Positions 63,835 to 64,000 of a stretch of DNA of 64,000 nucleotides are shown here, piece after piece. A program made the position numbers and the translations under genes. The stretch's first letter is position 1. The number at the start of each line of letters is the position of its first letter. Source of the DNA: Clostridia bacterium (lineage in GTDB: Bacteria > Bacillota > Clostridia > Oscillospirales > CAG-272); NCBI GenBank assembly GCA_017461475.1, contig JAFTXX010000021.1, forward strand, positions 81,006 to 145,005. Reading direction: 5' to 3'. The notes beneath the pieces were generated by a model that was not told the origin of the DNA, ran no database searches, and worked only from the letters and a program-made list of their open reading frames with translations.

Positions 63835-64000
63835 TTACTTGTACTTACGCTTGCGCGCAGCCTCAGACTTCTTCTTACGCTTTACGCTGGGCTTCTCATA
63901 ATGCTCTCTCTTGCGGAGCTCGGTGAGCACACCGGATCTCGCGCACTGGCGTTTAAAGCGGCGAAGAGCGCTGTCAAGAGACTCATTCTCTTTTACTCTG
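63835..64000 (-). CDS. rpsU: 30S ribosomal protein S21, 5' end missing
   Basis: Fifty-four visible codons, [20 protein letters not shown] and onward to [10 protein letters not shown], match S21 across its whole length except the first four or so residues, which lie past the window end. The stop is TAA at 63835-63837. Confidence 0.96.
   Translation of the reverse strand, partial: RVKENESLDSALRRFKRQCARSGVLTELRKREHYEKPSVKRKKKSEAARKRKYK

Overview
The window looks like a chromosomal segment of a spore-forming, low-to-mid GC Firmicute of the class Clostridia, probably Oscillospiraceae/Ruminococcaceae-like. The evidence is spoIIGA-sigE, the cotJABC spore-coat operon, a CwlD-like amidase, ECF and SLH-type genes, near-consensus sigma-A promoters and strong GGAGG ribosome binding sites. 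No plasmid, phage, insertion sequence, CRISPR array, rRNA or tRNA was seen. The taxonomic call is inference from gene content.

Layout. Positions 1-5600 (+) hold the end of comEC, guaB and a pair of CobW-type metal GTPases. Positions 5600-9000 (-) hold a peptidase E homologue, a HAD phosphatase, an ECF S-component and a B12-type radical SAM protein. Positions 9000-9600 hold no protein gene but carry a candidate structured RNA of about 340 nt. Positions 9600-14750 hold thiN, a cytosolic-looking Cu/Zn SOD, an SLH surface protein, cotJABC and three small genes. Positions 14830-34060 (-) form a roughly 19-kb nucleotide block. The pyrimidine genes pyrC-carB-pyrK-pyrD-pyrF-pyrE-pyrB are followed, after a new promoter and a ZTP riboswitch, by purE-purF-purM-purN-purO-(AICAR transformylase)-purD-purL. 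Positions 34186-43706 (-) hold metG-tatD-radical SAM, a cwlD-like amidase, and an MBL hydrolase-gltX-glnS-cohesin/SLH run. Positions 43858-45200 (+) hold a DUF3343 carrier and a cysteine desulfurase-like enzyme. Positions 45262-55417 (-) hold an orphan solute-binding lipoprotein, dgt-dnaG-rpoD, yigZ, hflX, rpmE and spoIIGA-sigE. The rest is DUF1015, an ABC exporter-type protein, aspartokinase, a HIT protein, an FkbM methyltransferase, an unknown gene, a CNNM/CorC membrane protein with a leader ORF, and the end of rpsU.

Working together, the nucleotide block makes UMP and most of IMP from one strand, and guaB takes IMP toward GMP. Several steps use non-textbook protein forms. PurF appears to have lost the residues of its glutaminase site, carB has no carA beside it, PurH is replaced by a stand-alone transformylase plus an archaeal-type PurO, and PyrB carries only the zinc-binding tail of PyrI. 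purC, purB, purK and carA are not in the window.

The least explained items are the candidate ncRNA at 9077-9413, the 39-codon leader ORF and hairpins before the CNNM gene, and the PurF variant.
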